A stretch of DNA of 64,000 bases from an uncultured Phocaeicola sp. (GCA_948579315.1 CAPAOL010000009.1:1-64000), one strand, 5' to 3'; positions 26,916 to 36,296 are shown, numbered from the stretch's first letter. The notes: generated by a model from the sequence alone, not told the origin. Numbers and translations: made by a program.

Positions 26916-28613
26916 CTAAAAAGTAATCTTTAAAATTTTGCCGTTATAACCTCCGACTGAAACATTTGTCGTTTTATAAGGTAATAAGCTTATTTCTTCT
27001 TCAGCACTGGTCATCAAATCGATAGCCTGATAAGACTCCATTTGAGGAATTTGCAAAAAGTCGAAGGCATGTGAAGGCACGTTGATGGCAACATCTACCA
27101 GTTGACTGTCGAAATTAATAACGAAAAACAGAATCTCGTTTTTGTATTTCCGCATAAAAGTATATTGTTTATGCTCATTGAAACGCCATCCGTTTATATT
27201 GGCATACATTAAATCAAAAAATACCCCTTTCCTGATTGCCTGCTCTTTGTTGCACAGTGTCAGTACTTTTTGATAAATAGAGTAGAGGTGCTTATGTTCC
27301 TCAGTAAGCATTTTCCCATCAAACTTTCCTCCGTTACGCCAACGGCGTATAGTATCTACGCTCCAATAATCAAATATGGTAGTCCGTCCGTCTCTTCCGC
27401 TGAATCCTTCGCTATCCATACCCAGCTCTCCGAACTCCTGACCGAAATAGATCATCATAGGATTGGTGTTCATACATGCAGAAACAATTAGTGCAGGAAT
27501 TCCTTTACGCGGATTACCGGCAAAGAAATCAGATGCAATACGTTGCTCATCGTGATTCTCCAAAAAGTTGAGCATTTTTTTCTCGATTCCATTCAGACTT
27601 TGCCAGCAATGAGTGATTGCAGTGGCAGATTCATATCCGCAGGCTACATTTCGTAATGTATCATACAATCCTACCTTATCATATAGATAATCAAACTTGC
27701 CACGGAACAGATAGTTACGATATTCATTGGGATTATAGACTTCTGCAATGAAAAGTATTTCAGGATAAACCTCTTTAACTTGAGGAATAGCCCATTCCCA
27801 AAATTCAACGGGAACCATTTCTGCCATGTCACAACGGAAACCGTCAATGTTCTTCGACGCCCAGAAAAGAAGAATGTCCAGCATCTTTATCCAAGTGTCC
27901 GGGGTTGGGGAGAAGTGGCAGGTACCGCCATTCTGATAATCCACTCCATAATTTAATTTCACTGTTTCATACCAGTCGGTGATATTGGGCGTAGCATCAA
28001 AACGATTGTTACCGGTAGCTTTAGCCGGAAATTCCCGGTAAGGCTCTGTTGCTCCGTCTTTCATATCAAACTGGGCATGAAGTTCCGCTTGTGGGATGTA
28101 ATAAAAATTATTGTATGGACTGAAAGACTGGCTGGAGTCGTCGTTAGCCCCCAATTCCGTTGTACCGTCGGGCTGTGCGTCCGAATGGTATTGGCGTGCT
28201 ACGTGATTAGGTACAAAATCTATGATTACTTTTAAACCTGCTCGATGAGTACGGTGTACTAGGTTTTCAAATTCTTTCATACGCCCCTGTACGTCATTGG
28301 CCAAGTCAGGATCTACATCATAATAATCCTTGATGGCATAAGGAGAACCTGCTTTTCCTTTCACAATGGCAGGGTGATCCGGACTGATATTATAACGGCG
28401 ATAATCCGTTTGAGTGGCATGTTCGATGATACCTGTATACCATATATGTGTAGTACCTAATTTTTTGATTTCACCAAGTGCTTTGAGCGTGAAATCAGCC
28501 ATTTTCCCACAACCGTTGGTGGTAATGTCTCCGTTGTAAACACAATGATTGTTGTTATTTCCGAACAGACGGGTGAACACTTGATAGATAATTATTTTAT
28601 TTTCGTCATTCAT
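26916..28613 (-). CDS. Cytoplasmic GH13 alpha-amylase-family glycosidase
   Basis: 565 residues from the ATG at 28613. Catalytic GH13 regions are visible: VIIDFVPNHVARQ (region I), IDGFRCDMAEMVP (catalytic Asp), EILFIAEVYNP (catalytic Glu) and NFLENHDEQRIASD (region IV). There is no signal peptide, so it should act on intracellular maltodextrin or glycogen. An upstream in-frame ATG (28676) would overlap the patatin gene and add a low-complexity N-rich leader, so the internal ATG is preferred. It reads in the same direction as the patatin gene, 53 nt downstream of its stop, and is near glgB, which suggests a glycogen role. Confidence 0.88.
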   Translation of the reverse strand: MNDENKIIIYQVFTRLFGNNNNHCVYNGDITTNGCGKMADFTLKALGEIKKLGTTHIWYTGIIEHATQTDYRRYNISPDHPAIVKGKAGSPYAIKDYYDVDPDLANDVQGRMKEFENLVHRTHRAGLKVIIDFVPNHVARQYHSDAQPDGTTELGANDDSSQSFSPYNNFYYIPQAELHAQFDMKDGATEPYREFPAKATGNNRFDATPNITDWYETVKLNYGVDYQNGGTCHFSPTPDTWIKMLDILLFWASKNIDGFRCDMAEMVPVEFWEWAIPQVKEVYPEILFIAEVYNPNEYRNYLFRGKFDYLYDKVGLYDTLRNVACGYESATAITHCWQSLNGIEKKMLNFLENHDEQRIASDFFAGNPRKGIPALIVSACMNTNPMMIYFGQEFGELGMDSEGFSGRDGRTTIFDYWSVDTIRRWRNGGKFDGKMLTEEHKHLYSIYQKVLTLCNKEQAIRKGVFFDLMYANINGWRFNEHKQYTFMRKYKNEILFFVINFDSQLVDVAINVPSHAFDFLQIPQMESYQAIDLMTSAEEEISLLPYKTTNVSVGGYNGKILKITF

Positions 28614-28666
28614 ATAGAGTAGATTATTAATATTCGTATTTATTCTTTTTTCCGATGGATAGGAGG

Positions 28667-29473
28667 TTATTTCCATATTTCCCTTTTTTCTTCCAACAGT
28701 TGATTAAGCACCTCATTGGCTGTATTGTATCCTTGCTCGAAGATTTCTTCTGCTTTCTCCAGTTCGGTATTGCTATATCCGTATAAATTGTATGGTTCGA
28801 TGAGTAAATCACACTTTTCTCTTTCAGGAAAAGTGTTGGCGCGAAACATGAAATGGAATGAGCGCATAGCAATACTGACAATATTCATTTTGTAGTCTTG
28901 TGCCATAATGGGGCTTACGTTAACTGCCACCACTTTATTACACACTCTACGCAAGGTGGAGACAGGAAGATTCATCATCAATCCTCCGTCAACATAGTTT
29001 GTGCCATCTATATTGACTGGAGCGAACATAACAGGCATACAACAAGAAGCAGCAACCCGTTCAGCAATACTGCCGCGGTGAAAGTGTACCATACGTCCAT
29101 GATCAAGGTCAGTTGCTGTGATAATCAGAGGAAGTTGCAAATCTTCTAAGTTCTTTGCTTTTACGTTGGTCCGGAGAAAGTCTATAAATTCACAAAGGTC
29201 AAATAATCCTTTTTTAGGAATTACCAGTTTGGTTAAATCTTGGAATTTATGTCCGGAGAAATAATCAAGTACTTTGTGGGGTTCGTTGCCATCTGCATAA
29301 AAGACACCGGCAAGTGCTCCTGCGCTTACTCCGGAGATGATTTCCGGTTTAATATCATGCTCTAGAAGAGCTTGCATAACTCCCAGATGGGCAAATCCTT
29401 TAATAAATCCTCCGCTTAGTGCATAGCCAATCTGATATTTCCGGCTATTCCTGTTATTTGTGAATACCTCCAT
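28667..29473 (-). CDS. Patatin-like phospholipase (RssA type)
   Basis: 268 residues. The patatin core is complete: oxyanion-hole loop SGGFIKGFAHLG (about 21-32), nucleophile elbow GVSAGA (Ser about 49) and catalytic DGG in NYVDGGLMMNLP. This gives a Ser-Asp dyad lipid acyl hydrolase, like E. coli RssA/RssB-type single-domain proteins. There is no signal peptide, so it is cytoplasmic or membrane-associated. Physiological substrate unknown. It is likely first gene of a two-gene transcript with the GH13 enzyme. Confidence 0.9.
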   Translation of the reverse strand: MEVFTNNRNSRKYQIGYALSGGFIKGFAHLGVMQALLEHDIKPEIISGVSAGALAGVFYADGNEPHKVLDYFSGHKFQDLTKLVIPKKGLFDLCEFIDFLRTNVKAKNLEDLQLPLIITATDLDHGRMVHFHRGSIAERVAASCCMPVMFAPVNIDGTNYVDGGLMMNLPVSTLRRVCNKVVAVNVSPIMAQDYKMNIVSIAMRSFHFMFRANTFPEREKCDLLIEPYNLYGYSNTELEKAEEIFEQGYNTANEVLNQLLEEKREIWK

Positions 29474-29593
29474 GAGTTGCTTTCTTTAGTTCGCCACGAA
29501 TTTAGTGAATTTATTGAAAGTAGGAGGAATATAATGAATAGTTTTTTAAAGAGAACGTTATAAGTAGTTTTTTGTTATCCATAGAACACAAGT

Positions 29594-29651
29594 AAATGCG
29601 GATAACAAAACTTTATGCTTACGCAATAACAGTTCTGTGTTATCCGCATTT
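29594..29651. repeat. 14-bp perfect inverted repeat, 30-nt loop
   Basis: AAATGCGGATAACA (29594-29607) and TGTTATCCGCATTT (29638-29651) are exact reverse complements, and a third GTTATCC lies at 29573-29579. On the minus strand it follows the polyferredoxin gene and precedes the patatin gene, so it may end that operon, although no long T tract follows. Confidence 0.55.
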
Positions 29652-29711
29652 AAAATATACCACAATCGAGCACAAGTATACGAATGTAAGTTTGCTTCAG
29701 CTCCTTGTTGG

Positions 29712-31259
29712 TTAGAAACCGAAATCGTCTATCTCCATTTTATGTTCTTCGTTTTCTTTGAATGGTTTGGCTTCTTTTTGCACTGGATTTCCTTCAATAT
29801 AGATAGCGCGGAATGGACGGGCAGGGCAAACATATTCGCATCCTCCACAACCTACGCATATTTCTTTGTTTACATGAGGGATCGTTAATCCGTCTTTATA
29901 TGGTACCATTGCCACAGCCTGTGTGGGACAGTGCTCGGAACACGCTCCGCAACTGGTTTCATCAGTATAAACGATGCAATTTTCCTTGATAAAAACAACA
30001 TATCCCATTTGTGTAAGATGCTTTTGTTCCACGCTTATAGGAAGGATCGCTCCGTTAGGACAGACATCTCCGCAAACAGTACAGTCAAAGTTACAAAATC
30101 CTTTCTCAAAACTGACGGTCGGTTGCATCATACCTGCTAAACCATATTCCATGAAAGCAGGTTTCAGGACATGAGAGGGGCATTTACTGACACAAAGATG
30201 ACAGGATGTACATTGCTGTTGAAAATGTTTCTGACTGACAGAGCCCGGAGGAGTGATTGGATTCTCCTTTTTGTATGCCTTTTTGCCTTCCAGTCTTGCA
30301 ACGGATTCTTGGGCTTGGGACAGGAGTTTGGGGGCTGCTCCAGCAGTAACAAGACCGGCAACCAAAAAGCGGCGTTTGGATGAATTTGTGTCCGATAATG
30401 ATGGTGCAGGGGCTTCTACGTTTGCTTGTTGTTTCTTTAAAGAAGGGTTGTAGACCAATGCCTTTTGCTTGCATGCTCCCAGGCAATCGAAACAATCTAC
30501 GCAGCGGCTATAATCAATGGCATGTTCTTTACTATTGATGCAGGAGGCTTTGCATTTGGTAGCACAAAGCCCGCATCCATTACATTTCGCAGTATCGATA
30601 CGGACCTTAAATAATGAAAAGCGGCTCAATAATCCCAATAGTGTTCCTACGGGACAAATCGTATTGCACCATGCCCGCCCGTGTTTCCATGCCATTACAA
30701 AAATAACTGCCAGAGTAATAACCGCAATGAGAAGCGAAGAAATGCTTAAAACAGAGGTATCTACCTGATAAAACGTATAATTGTCGAACTTGGAAAAAAG
30801 GGATTCCAATAGATTATTGCCCAACATGTAGATAGGTTTGAATATATGCACTACTACGCGTCCATACGCACTATATGGATCAAGCAGGCCTACAATAAAT
30901 GTAAATCCGCATAGAAACCCGATTACTGTCAGTCCAAGTACGCCCCAACGCAATTTGTTTTTTGCGGGACTGTAACTATATCTTTTTTTCTTTTTCCCTG
31001 TTGCTTTTGAAATGCGTGCAATGATATCCTGCAAAATACCCATAGGGCAAATTGTAGAACAATAAACACGTCCAAACAAGAGCGTTAACACAATGAGAAA
31101 TAATAAGATACCTATACTTAGTGAAAGGATGGCTGGAACAAACTGCAAATGTGCCAGCCGGTGAAAACTGTTCGGTAATATTTCTGCAAAATCGAGAAAA
31201 AAGAAAGAAATCAGCACAAATAAAAGTGCTGATATTCCAATACGTAGCCTTCTTAACAT
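29712..31259 (-). CDS. Membrane polyferredoxin (NapH/NosR-like, six 4Fe-4S motifs)
   Basis: 515 residues from the ATG at 31259. The N-terminal half has about five transmembrane helices and two NapH-like motifs (GRVYCSTICPMG and GRAWCNTICPVG). Then come cysteine motifs for six [4Fe-4S] clusters: CNGCGLCATKC, CVDCFDCLGAC, CTSCHLCVSKC, CNFDCTVCGDVC, an atypical CIVYTDETSCGACSEHC, and CVGCGGCEYVC. Between clusters two and three is a twin-arginine-like SKRRFLVAGLVTAG stretch. It should pass electrons from the quinone pool or a ferredoxin to a periplasmic or membrane partner. It follows the DUF362 gene by 7 nt. The alternative ATG at 31289 would overlap that gene. Confidence 0.87.
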   Translation of the reverse strand: MLRRLRIGISALLFVLISFFFLDFAEILPNSFHRLAHLQFVPAILSLSIGILLFLIVLTLLFGRVYCSTICPMGILQDIIARISKATGKKKKRYSYSPAKNKLRWGVLGLTVIGFLCGFTFIVGLLDPYSAYGRVVVHIFKPIYMLGNNLLESLFSKFDNYTFYQVDTSVLSISSLLIAVITLAVIFVMAWKHGRAWCNTICPVGTLLGLLSRFSLFKVRIDTAKCNGCGLCATKCKASCINSKEHAIDYSRCVDCFDCLGACKQKALVYNPSLKKQQANVEAPAPSLSDTNSSKRRFLVAGLVTAGAAPKLLSQAQESVARLEGKKAYKKENPITPPGSVSQKHFQQQCTSCHLCVSKCPSHVLKPAFMEYGLAGMMQPTVSFEKGFCNFDCTVCGDVCPNGAILPISVEQKHLTQMGYVVFIKENCIVYTDETSCGACSEHCPTQAVAMVPYKDGLTIPHVNKEICVGCGGCEYVCPARPFRAIYIEGNPVQKEAKPFKENEEHKMEIDDFGF

Positions 31260-31266
31260 TGTTATT

Positions 31267-32202
31267 TTACATCTTAATTCGCTTGACATTCAGCGTGTCA
31301 ATGTTCATGGTTCCTATTTTCAGTGCTTCTCCTTTAGCGAGGTGTCCTACAGTATCTAGTGGCATCTCACGTACTTGATTGAAGAACTTGGCAGCAGCCG
31401 TGTCCACTGCTACAATATCCGGTGAAATGAACAGTCCTTTTGCTAATACGACATCCGAGGCAGAACGTCCTCGCGGACCATTGGTTTTCATGATACGATA
31501 AGCGTCCACTACGTTCAGTACAGCTTTCTTTTCTAGTGTACAGATATCGGCAATACATTGTTGCAAGTCATTCTGGTGGAAAAATCCACGGTCCCAGACA
31601 ATTCCCATGTGATTTTTCATTGAGATAGTCAGATTGGCGCCCCCGTGATTTTTCAGGATGGGAACATTGATCCATACATCGCAATTCAGGATGGCTTCAT
31701 GTATCTTTGCTTTCTTCATCTTCTGACCTTTGGGTAAGTTTACCGGCTTGTAATAAGACTCCAAATGAGCCGGCATTACTTTTGCTCCGGCAGCTTTTGC
31801 TGCAGCTTCGATACCGCTGTTTTTGTAGCATTTCTGCCAATCGTCACACGTATGGTCGAATACGGTCACTTCTTTAGCTCCGGCAGCAAAACATTGTTTT
31901 ACGATTTCAGCAATCAGTTGCGGGTTGGTGTTTCCTGCCAGTTCCGGCACTTTATCCCAACCAATATTAGGCTTTACAACCACCTTCTGTCCCGGTTTGA
32001 CGAATTGTTTCATACCGCCCAGTTCGCTGATAGCACGACGGAACATAGCTTCCGGCTCTCCACCCATGACGGCTACCAAGTCCGGATTGCCTCCGTTCGT
32101 ATTATTGATAGACTGGGTTAATATCTCCATTGCCTCCGAATGCTGAATACTCAATGCGGCACCGGTTATGGCTACTGTTTTTAAAAAGTCTCTTCTGTCC
32201 AT
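31267..32202 (-). CDS. DUF362 protein with twin-arginine-like signal
   Basis: 311 residues from the ATG at 32202. The start MDRRDFLKTVAITGAALS is a twin-arginine-type signal (RRDFLK), used for export of folded cofactor proteins. The body matches DUF362: VVKPNIGWDK, VWINVPILKNHGGANLTISMKNHMG (the conserved LKxH-KN-G pattern) and VVDAYRIMKTNGPRGR. This family often occurs with or fused to 4Fe-4S domains, as here. Catalysis is undefined. The alternative start at 32229 would overlap the upstream gene by 14 nt. Middle gene of a three-gene operon. Confidence 0.87.
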   Translation of the reverse strand: MDRRDFLKTVAITGAALSIQHSEAMEILTQSINNTNGGNPDLVAVMGGEPEAMFRRAISELGGMKQFVKPGQKVVVKPNIGWDKVPELAGNTNPQLIAEIVKQCFAAGAKEVTVFDHTCDDWQKCYKNSGIEAAAKAAGAKVMPAHLESYYKPVNLPKGQKMKKAKIHEAILNCDVWINVPILKNHGGANLTISMKNHMGIVWDRGFFHQNDLQQCIADICTLEKKAVLNVVDAYRIMKTNGPRGRSASDVVLAKGLFISPDIVAVDTAAAKFFNQVREMPLDTVGHLAKGEALKIGTMNIDTLNVKRIKM

Positions 32203-32215
32203 TTTTGTTTTTACT

Positions 32216-32725
32216 TTAGAGTTTTGCAATCGCTTTCAGTAGGGCGTAGCCACCAAACCATTGAATTAACATTCCGGGAATACCGATACGGAAATCTTGC
32301 ACTGCTGCATGGAAATTTCCGATGAATGCCCATTCAAAAGCAGTTCCTATAATCTGATAGGAGAGAACGACACCGAGAATAGCCCATAAAGAAACGGATT
32401 TCAGTGTTCGTGCGGCCAAGGCGGAAGTACCGGCAAGTAAGGCGGATTTTATTAATATAATAGGGAGTGCGGCTTCCGAAGGCATTGCAAATAACAGGTG
32501 ATTGATGACAGGAGAAAGAATTGCCGTCAGTAATCCCACACGAAATCCATATTTATAAGCTGCGATCAACGTGAAAAAATAGATCGGCAATAGAGTAGGA
32601 CCACCGTATGGTACAAGATGACAGATTTGTGGAAGTGCAATGTTGCCTGCTACAAATAGCAGAGCAAAGAGGTAAGTTCGTACATTGCTGTAATTCAGTG
32701 AATAGAGTTTAGCAGATGTTTCCAT
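32216..32725 (-). CDS. Integral membrane protein, ECF-transporter S-component-like
   Basis: 169 residues with about five to six transmembrane helices. The layout (short cytoplasmic N-terminus, VPYGGPTLLPIYFFTLIAAYKYGFRVGLLTAILSPVINH region) is reminiscent of energy-coupling-factor substrate-binding S components. No A or T component is nearby, so transport is not proven. It is the first gene of the operon with the DUF362 and polyferredoxin genes, which argues for a role in redox or cofactor handling. Assignment is by general pattern only. Confidence 0.65.
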   Translation of the reverse strand: METSAKLYSLNYSNVRTYLFALLFVAGNIALPQICHLVPYGGPTLLPIYFFTLIAAYKYGFRVGLLTAILSPVINHLLFAMPSEAALPIILIKSALLAGTSALAARTLKSVSLWAILGVVLSYQIIGTAFEWAFIGNFHAAVQDFRIGIPGMLIQWFGGYALLKAIAKL

Positions 32726-33083
32726 GTTCGTTGATAACTTTAATGTTTAATAAAACGATAATATTTAAAAAATTAGACTTCTTTTTGCAGAAAAGGTTTA
32801 ATCCGGACAAAGAACTATTTGTTTAAGTAACTGTCTAAAATTAGTTAATAGAAAAAAGGAGGCTTCGTTGCGTTTTGAATAACAACTTATAAGCGAACTA
32901 ACTTAAGTATTTACTTTATTATATTAAAAATGGGACAGAAAAGTTTTGCGCCTATTTGAAACACTTTGTTTCACTACGGGAAACTGTTTGTTTCACCGCT
33001 TGAAACCATTCGTTTCACACCGAGAAACAAACAGTTTCAAGGCTTGAAACATGTTTTGAAACTATTTGGTTTGCACTTTTGCC
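32726..33083. other. 358-nt intergenic region with 22-nt repeat array
   Basis: Between two minus-strand genes. The left part (32726-32950) is AT-rich and should hold the promoter of the membrane-protein operon, although no clean TAnnTTTG is seen on the minus strand. The right part holds the phased array at 32958-33062. No coding frame is credible. Confidence 0.6.
32958..33062. repeat. Phased 22-nt array, GAAAC-N5-GTTTC units
   Basis: GAAAC occurs at 32958, 32980, 33002, 33024 and 33046, exactly 22 nt apart. In the first four units GTTTC follows at exactly +10, making a 15-nt inverted repeat (GAAAC-N5-GTTTC) and a 7-nt spacer. A final GAAAC lies at 33058, out of phase. The central and spacer bases vary. 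The array starts 22 nt past the stop of the DUF169 gene on the minus strand. Confidence 0.75.
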
Positions 33084-33797
33084 TTATTCGGCGCCCATTC
33101 TTTCCCGGATCTTTCCCCATGCATGCGTATCAAACAGGCAACTTTGGCGCATAGTCCCACACATTTCTCTGAATCTGGACATAGGTATCGTATAACTCAA
33201 CTTATCCGCTTCAAAGTACGGACGCACCGACGGATCGAAGAAACCGATAAAGGTCCGCTTGCCTCCTTTGCGGTTTTCAAGAGTGGTTTGTGTTACAACG
33301 GAACTGCAACCGGAACCGAATAAAGAGACAACACCATCTTCGGCATTGTTATCATAGTAAGCCCATGTAGTCAGTCCGGAAAGCATATCAGGATTGGCGA
33401 TAAACATGACACCTTCCACTTGTTCCAGATTAGCTATTTTGTCTATACGGGCAAAATGAAGGTATTTCTTTTCTGCCCTCGGAACTCCGAGTTGCCGGAT
33501 AAATTCAATGACCATTTCCGGAGTCTGTTTATATCGTTCTTTTAGTGAGACAAAAGTCGGTACGCGTTCAGGCATTTCTGTAAAACCTGTGTAGAATTTG
33601 CCGCCACCGCAACCGATATTTTCTGTATTCAAGCTGATAGTGCCACCTTCTCTGACTGTCTTCATACCCTTAAAGAAGCAACCGTTAATTTTCTCTGTTG
33701 TTCCTTCCAGTATATCCGAATACCAAAATACAAGAGGTAATTCGGCATTCTCTCCGAATGCCTCCTTGAAGTTCTGAATAAATGTTTGGATGTCCAT
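33084..33797 (-). CDS. DUF169 family protein
   Basis: 237 residues. It matches DUF169: LPLVFWYSDI near the start, CFFKGMKTVREGGTISLNTENIGCGGGKFYTGF (conserved Cys-rich part with GCGGGK), YLHFARIDKI, EGVMFIANPDMLSGL, SGCSSVVTQT and FFDPSVRPYFEADKLSYTIPMSRF. The family has several conserved cysteines and may bind a metal or Fe-S centre. Its function is not known. No signal peptide, so cytoplasmic. The gene is monocistronic and followed by the 22-nt array. Confidence 0.88.
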   Translation of the reverse strand: MDIQTFIQNFKEAFGENAELPLVFWYSDILEGTTEKINGCFFKGMKTVREGGTISLNTENIGCGGGKFYTGFTEMPERVPTFVSLKERYKQTPEMVIEFIRQLGVPRAEKKYLHFARIDKIANLEQVEGVMFIANPDMLSGLTTWAYYDNNAEDGVVSLFGSGCSSVVTQTTLENRKGGKRTFIGFFDPSVRPYFEADKLSYTIPMSRFREMCGTMRQSCLFDTHAWGKIRERMGAE

Positions 33798-33921
33798 AGC
33801 TTTTCAATTTTAGTTATGTATGTAGGTCTTTGCACAAAGTTAGAATAAAAATAGACATTCATCCTCTTTTTAAACAATAATTACTTATATTTGTCCGGAA
33901 CAGAATATAAAGAGAAGCGTT

Positions 33922-34725
33922 ATGAAGTATTTACTAATAATAGGGTTACTTTGTGCATCCCTGCAATTGTGGGGACAAGAAACGGTTGCTACAAGAATCG
34001 CTCCTCCGGCGGGATATGTCAGAGAGGCTTGTGCCGATCATTCGTTTACAGGTTATTTACGTAATTTGCCTTTGATGCCGAAAGGTAGTAAAGTGATGCT
34101 TTATAATGGAAAAGAAAAGGCAAATCAGTCTGTAGCCTACGCTGTAATCAATATGGAAATAGGCAACCGTGATTTGCAACAGTGTGCCGATGCGGTAATG
34201 CGTTTGCGGGCGGAATATCTGTGGAAACATAAACGATATGGAGAAATAAAATTCAACTTCACCAATGGTTTCCCTGCCGGTTACAAGAAATGGGCAGAAG
34301 GAAATCGGATAAAAGTCAGCGGCAATCAAGTGCAATGGTATGCTGCGGGCAAAGGAGTGGATTATTCCTATAAAACTTTCCGTAACTATCTCGATATGGT
34401 CTTTATGTATGCCGGAACGGCTTCTCTATCCCGCGAGCTTCAGACTGTGTCTTATACTTCTTTGCAACCCGGTGATGTATTTATTAAAGGAGGCTCACCC
34501 GGACATGCAGTCATTGTTGTAGATGTTGCTGTTCATCCGGCTACCAAAAAGAAAGTGTTCCTGTTGGCACAGAGCTATATGCCTGCACAACAGATTCATA
34601 TTCTTGTAAATCCTGTCAGCCGCAGCCTTTCCCCTTGGTATGAATTGGCGGAAACGGATGCGGGGAAACTATATACTCCGGAATGGTTTTTTAGCCGGAA
34701 AGATTTAAAACGCTTTAAGGAGTAG
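33922..34725 (+). CDS. Exported DUF4846 protein
   Basis: 267 residues with a signal peptide (MKYLLIIGLLCASLQLWG). The mature protein fits DUF4846, a Bacteroidota/firmicute family: CADHSFTGYLRNLPLMPKGSKVMLYNG at the N-terminus, AYAVINMEIGNRDLQQCADAVMRLRAEYLW, and a C-terminal PGDVFIKGGSPGHAVIVVDVAVHPATKKKVFLLAQSYMPAQQIHIL, whose GHAV and Q-S-Y recall an NlpC/P60-like papain fold. A role in cell-wall processing is possible but not shown. A -7 box TATATTTG lies at 33888-33895. Confidence 0.85.
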   Translation: MKYLLIIGLLCASLQLWGQETVATRIAPPAGYVREACADHSFTGYLRNLPLMPKGSKVMLYNGKEKANQSVAYAVINMEIGNRDLQQCADAVMRLRAEYLWKHKRYGEIKFNFTNGFPAGYKKWAEGNRIKVSGNQVQWYAAGKGVDYSYKTFRNYLDMVFMYAGTASLSRELQTVSYTSLQPGDVFIKGGSPGHAVIVVDVAVHPATKKKVFLLAQSYMPAQQIHILVNPVSRSLSPWYELAETDAGKLYTPEWFFSRKDLKRFKE

Positions 34726-34793
34726 AATCTTTTCGTTATCTTTGGCATTATAACAAACCGTTTTAATCATACAACAACGAAAAACAACCGATT

Positions 34794-36296
34794 ATGAATC
34801 AAGATTTGTCAATGAATGCTAACCAGTTGGTAGTATTCCTTCAAAAGCCAACTTCAGAGTTTACCAAAGCCGACATTATCTCATTTATCCAGCAAAAAGA
34901 TATCCGCATGGTTAATTTTATGTATCCGGCGGGAGACGGTCGTCTGAAAACCCTGAACTTTGTTATCAACAATCAAGCCTATCTGGAAGCTATTCTTACT
35001 TGTGGAGAACGGGTAGATGGCTCCAGCCTTTTTTCTTTCATAGAAGCGGGTAGTAGTGACCTTTATGTGATTCCCCGTTTCTGCACTGCATTCGTTGATC
35101 CGTTTGCCGAGATTCCGACGCTGTCTATGCTTTGCTCTTTCTTCAACAAAGACGGTGACCCCCTCGAAAGTGCACCAGAACACACTCTTTACAAAGCAAG
35201 CAAAACTTTTACAGAAGTTACCGGAATGGAATTTCAGGCAATGGGCGAATTGGAATATTATGTAATAGCCCCGGATACAGGTGTGTTTCAGGCAACCGAC
35301 CAACGTGGTTATCATGAATCGGGCCCATACGCTAAATTCAATGAGTTCCGTACTCAATGTATGTCTTATATCGCACAGACAGGCGGGCAAATAAAGTATG
35401 GACACTCCGAAGTGGGTAATTTTACGCTGGATGGCTATATTTATGAGCAGAATGAGATTGAGTTCCTGCCGGTTCCCGTATCGCAGGCGGCAGATCAGTT
35501 GATGATTGCCAAATGGGTGATTCGTAATCTGGGATACAGATATGGATATAATGTGACCTTTGCTCCTAAAATTACAGCCGGTAAGGCAGGATCGGGTTTG
35601 CACGTACACATGCGTATCATGAAAGACGGAAAGAACCAAATGTTGAAAGACGGCGTTTTGTCGGAAACAGCGCGTAAAGCAATTGCCGGAATGATGGTGC
35701 TTGCTCCTTCAATCACTGCCTTTGGAAATACCAATCCTACTTCTTATTTCCGTCTTGTTCCTCATCAGGAGGCACCTACCAATGTTTGCTGGGGAGATCG
35801 TAACCGTTCCGTATTAGTACGTGTGCCATTGGGATGGGCTGCAAAAACAGATATGTGTACATTAGCTAATCCGTTGGAAGCCGAAAGCCATTTTGATACC
35901 AGCCAAAAGCAGACTGTAGAAATGCGTTCTCCGGATGGTTCGGCAGATTTGTATCAACTGTTGGCCGGTTTGGCTGTTGCCTGCCGTCATGGCTTTGAAA
36001 TTGAAAATGCGCTGGATATCGCTCAAAAGACGTATGTGAATGTGAATATCCATCAGAAAGAGAATGAAGATAAACTAAATTCACTGGCACAACTGCCAGA
36101 TAGCTGTGAGGCTTCTGCTGATTGCCTGCAGCAACAACGGGCAATCTTTGAACAATATAATGTCTTTAGTCCGGCAATGATTGATGGTATCATCCGCAGA
36201 CTTCGCAGTTACGAAGATAAAACGTTGCGTGCGGATTTGGAAGGAAAGCCGATGGAGATGTTAGATCTCGTACATAAGTATTTCCATTGTGGATAA
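34794..36296 (+). CDS. Glutamine synthetase (type I-like, about 500 aa)
   Basis: 500 residues with the main GS motifs: beta-grasp part DGRLKTLNFV and RVDGSSLFSFIEAGSSDLYVIP (about 75-95), metal-binding EYYVIAPDTG, EIEFLPVPVSQAADQ, KITAGKAGSGLHVHMRI (the KPxxGxxGSGxHxH ATP loop, about 259-275), YFRLVPHQEAPTNVCWGDRNRS and VEMRSPDGSADLYQLLAG. It condenses ammonia with glutamate. It lacks a clear adenylylation Tyr loop of the enteric GlnA kind. Bacteroides genomes carry several GS genes, so this may be one of two or more isoforms. A -7 box TATCTTTG is at 34737-34744. Confidence 0.9.
   Translation: MNQDLSMNANQLVVFLQKPTSEFTKADIISFIQQKDIRMVNFMYPAGDGRLKTLNFVINNQAYLEAILTCGERVDGSSLFSFIEAGSSDLYVIPRFCTAFVDPFAEIPTLSMLCSFFNKDGDPLESAPEHTLYKASKTFTEVTGMEFQAMGELEYYVIAPDTGVFQATDQRGYHESGPYAKFNEFRTQCMSYIAQTGGQIKYGHSEVGNFTLDGYIYEQNEIEFLPVPVSQAADQLMIAKWVIRNLGYRYGYNVTFAPKITAGKAGSGLHVHMRIMKDGKNQMLKDGVLSETARKAIAGMMVLAPSITAFGNTNPTSYFRLVPHQEAPTNVCWGDRNRSVLVRVPLGWAAKTDMCTLANPLEAESHFDTSQKQTVEMRSPDGSADLYQLLAGLAVACRHGFEIENALDIAQKTYVNVNIHQKENEDKLNSLAQLPDSCEASADCLQQQRAIFEQYNVFSPAMIDGIIRRLRSYEDKTLRADLEGKPMEMLDLVHKYFHCG

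Noticed and set aside
32958..33062. Possible CRISPR array
   Set aside because: Conserved parts are only 5 nt and the whole period is 22 nt, much shorter than CRISPR repeat plus spacer, and no cas gene is in the window.
34881..35639. 252-codon minus-strand frame over glutamine synthetase
   Set aside because: Antisense shadow of a gene with full catalytic motifs.
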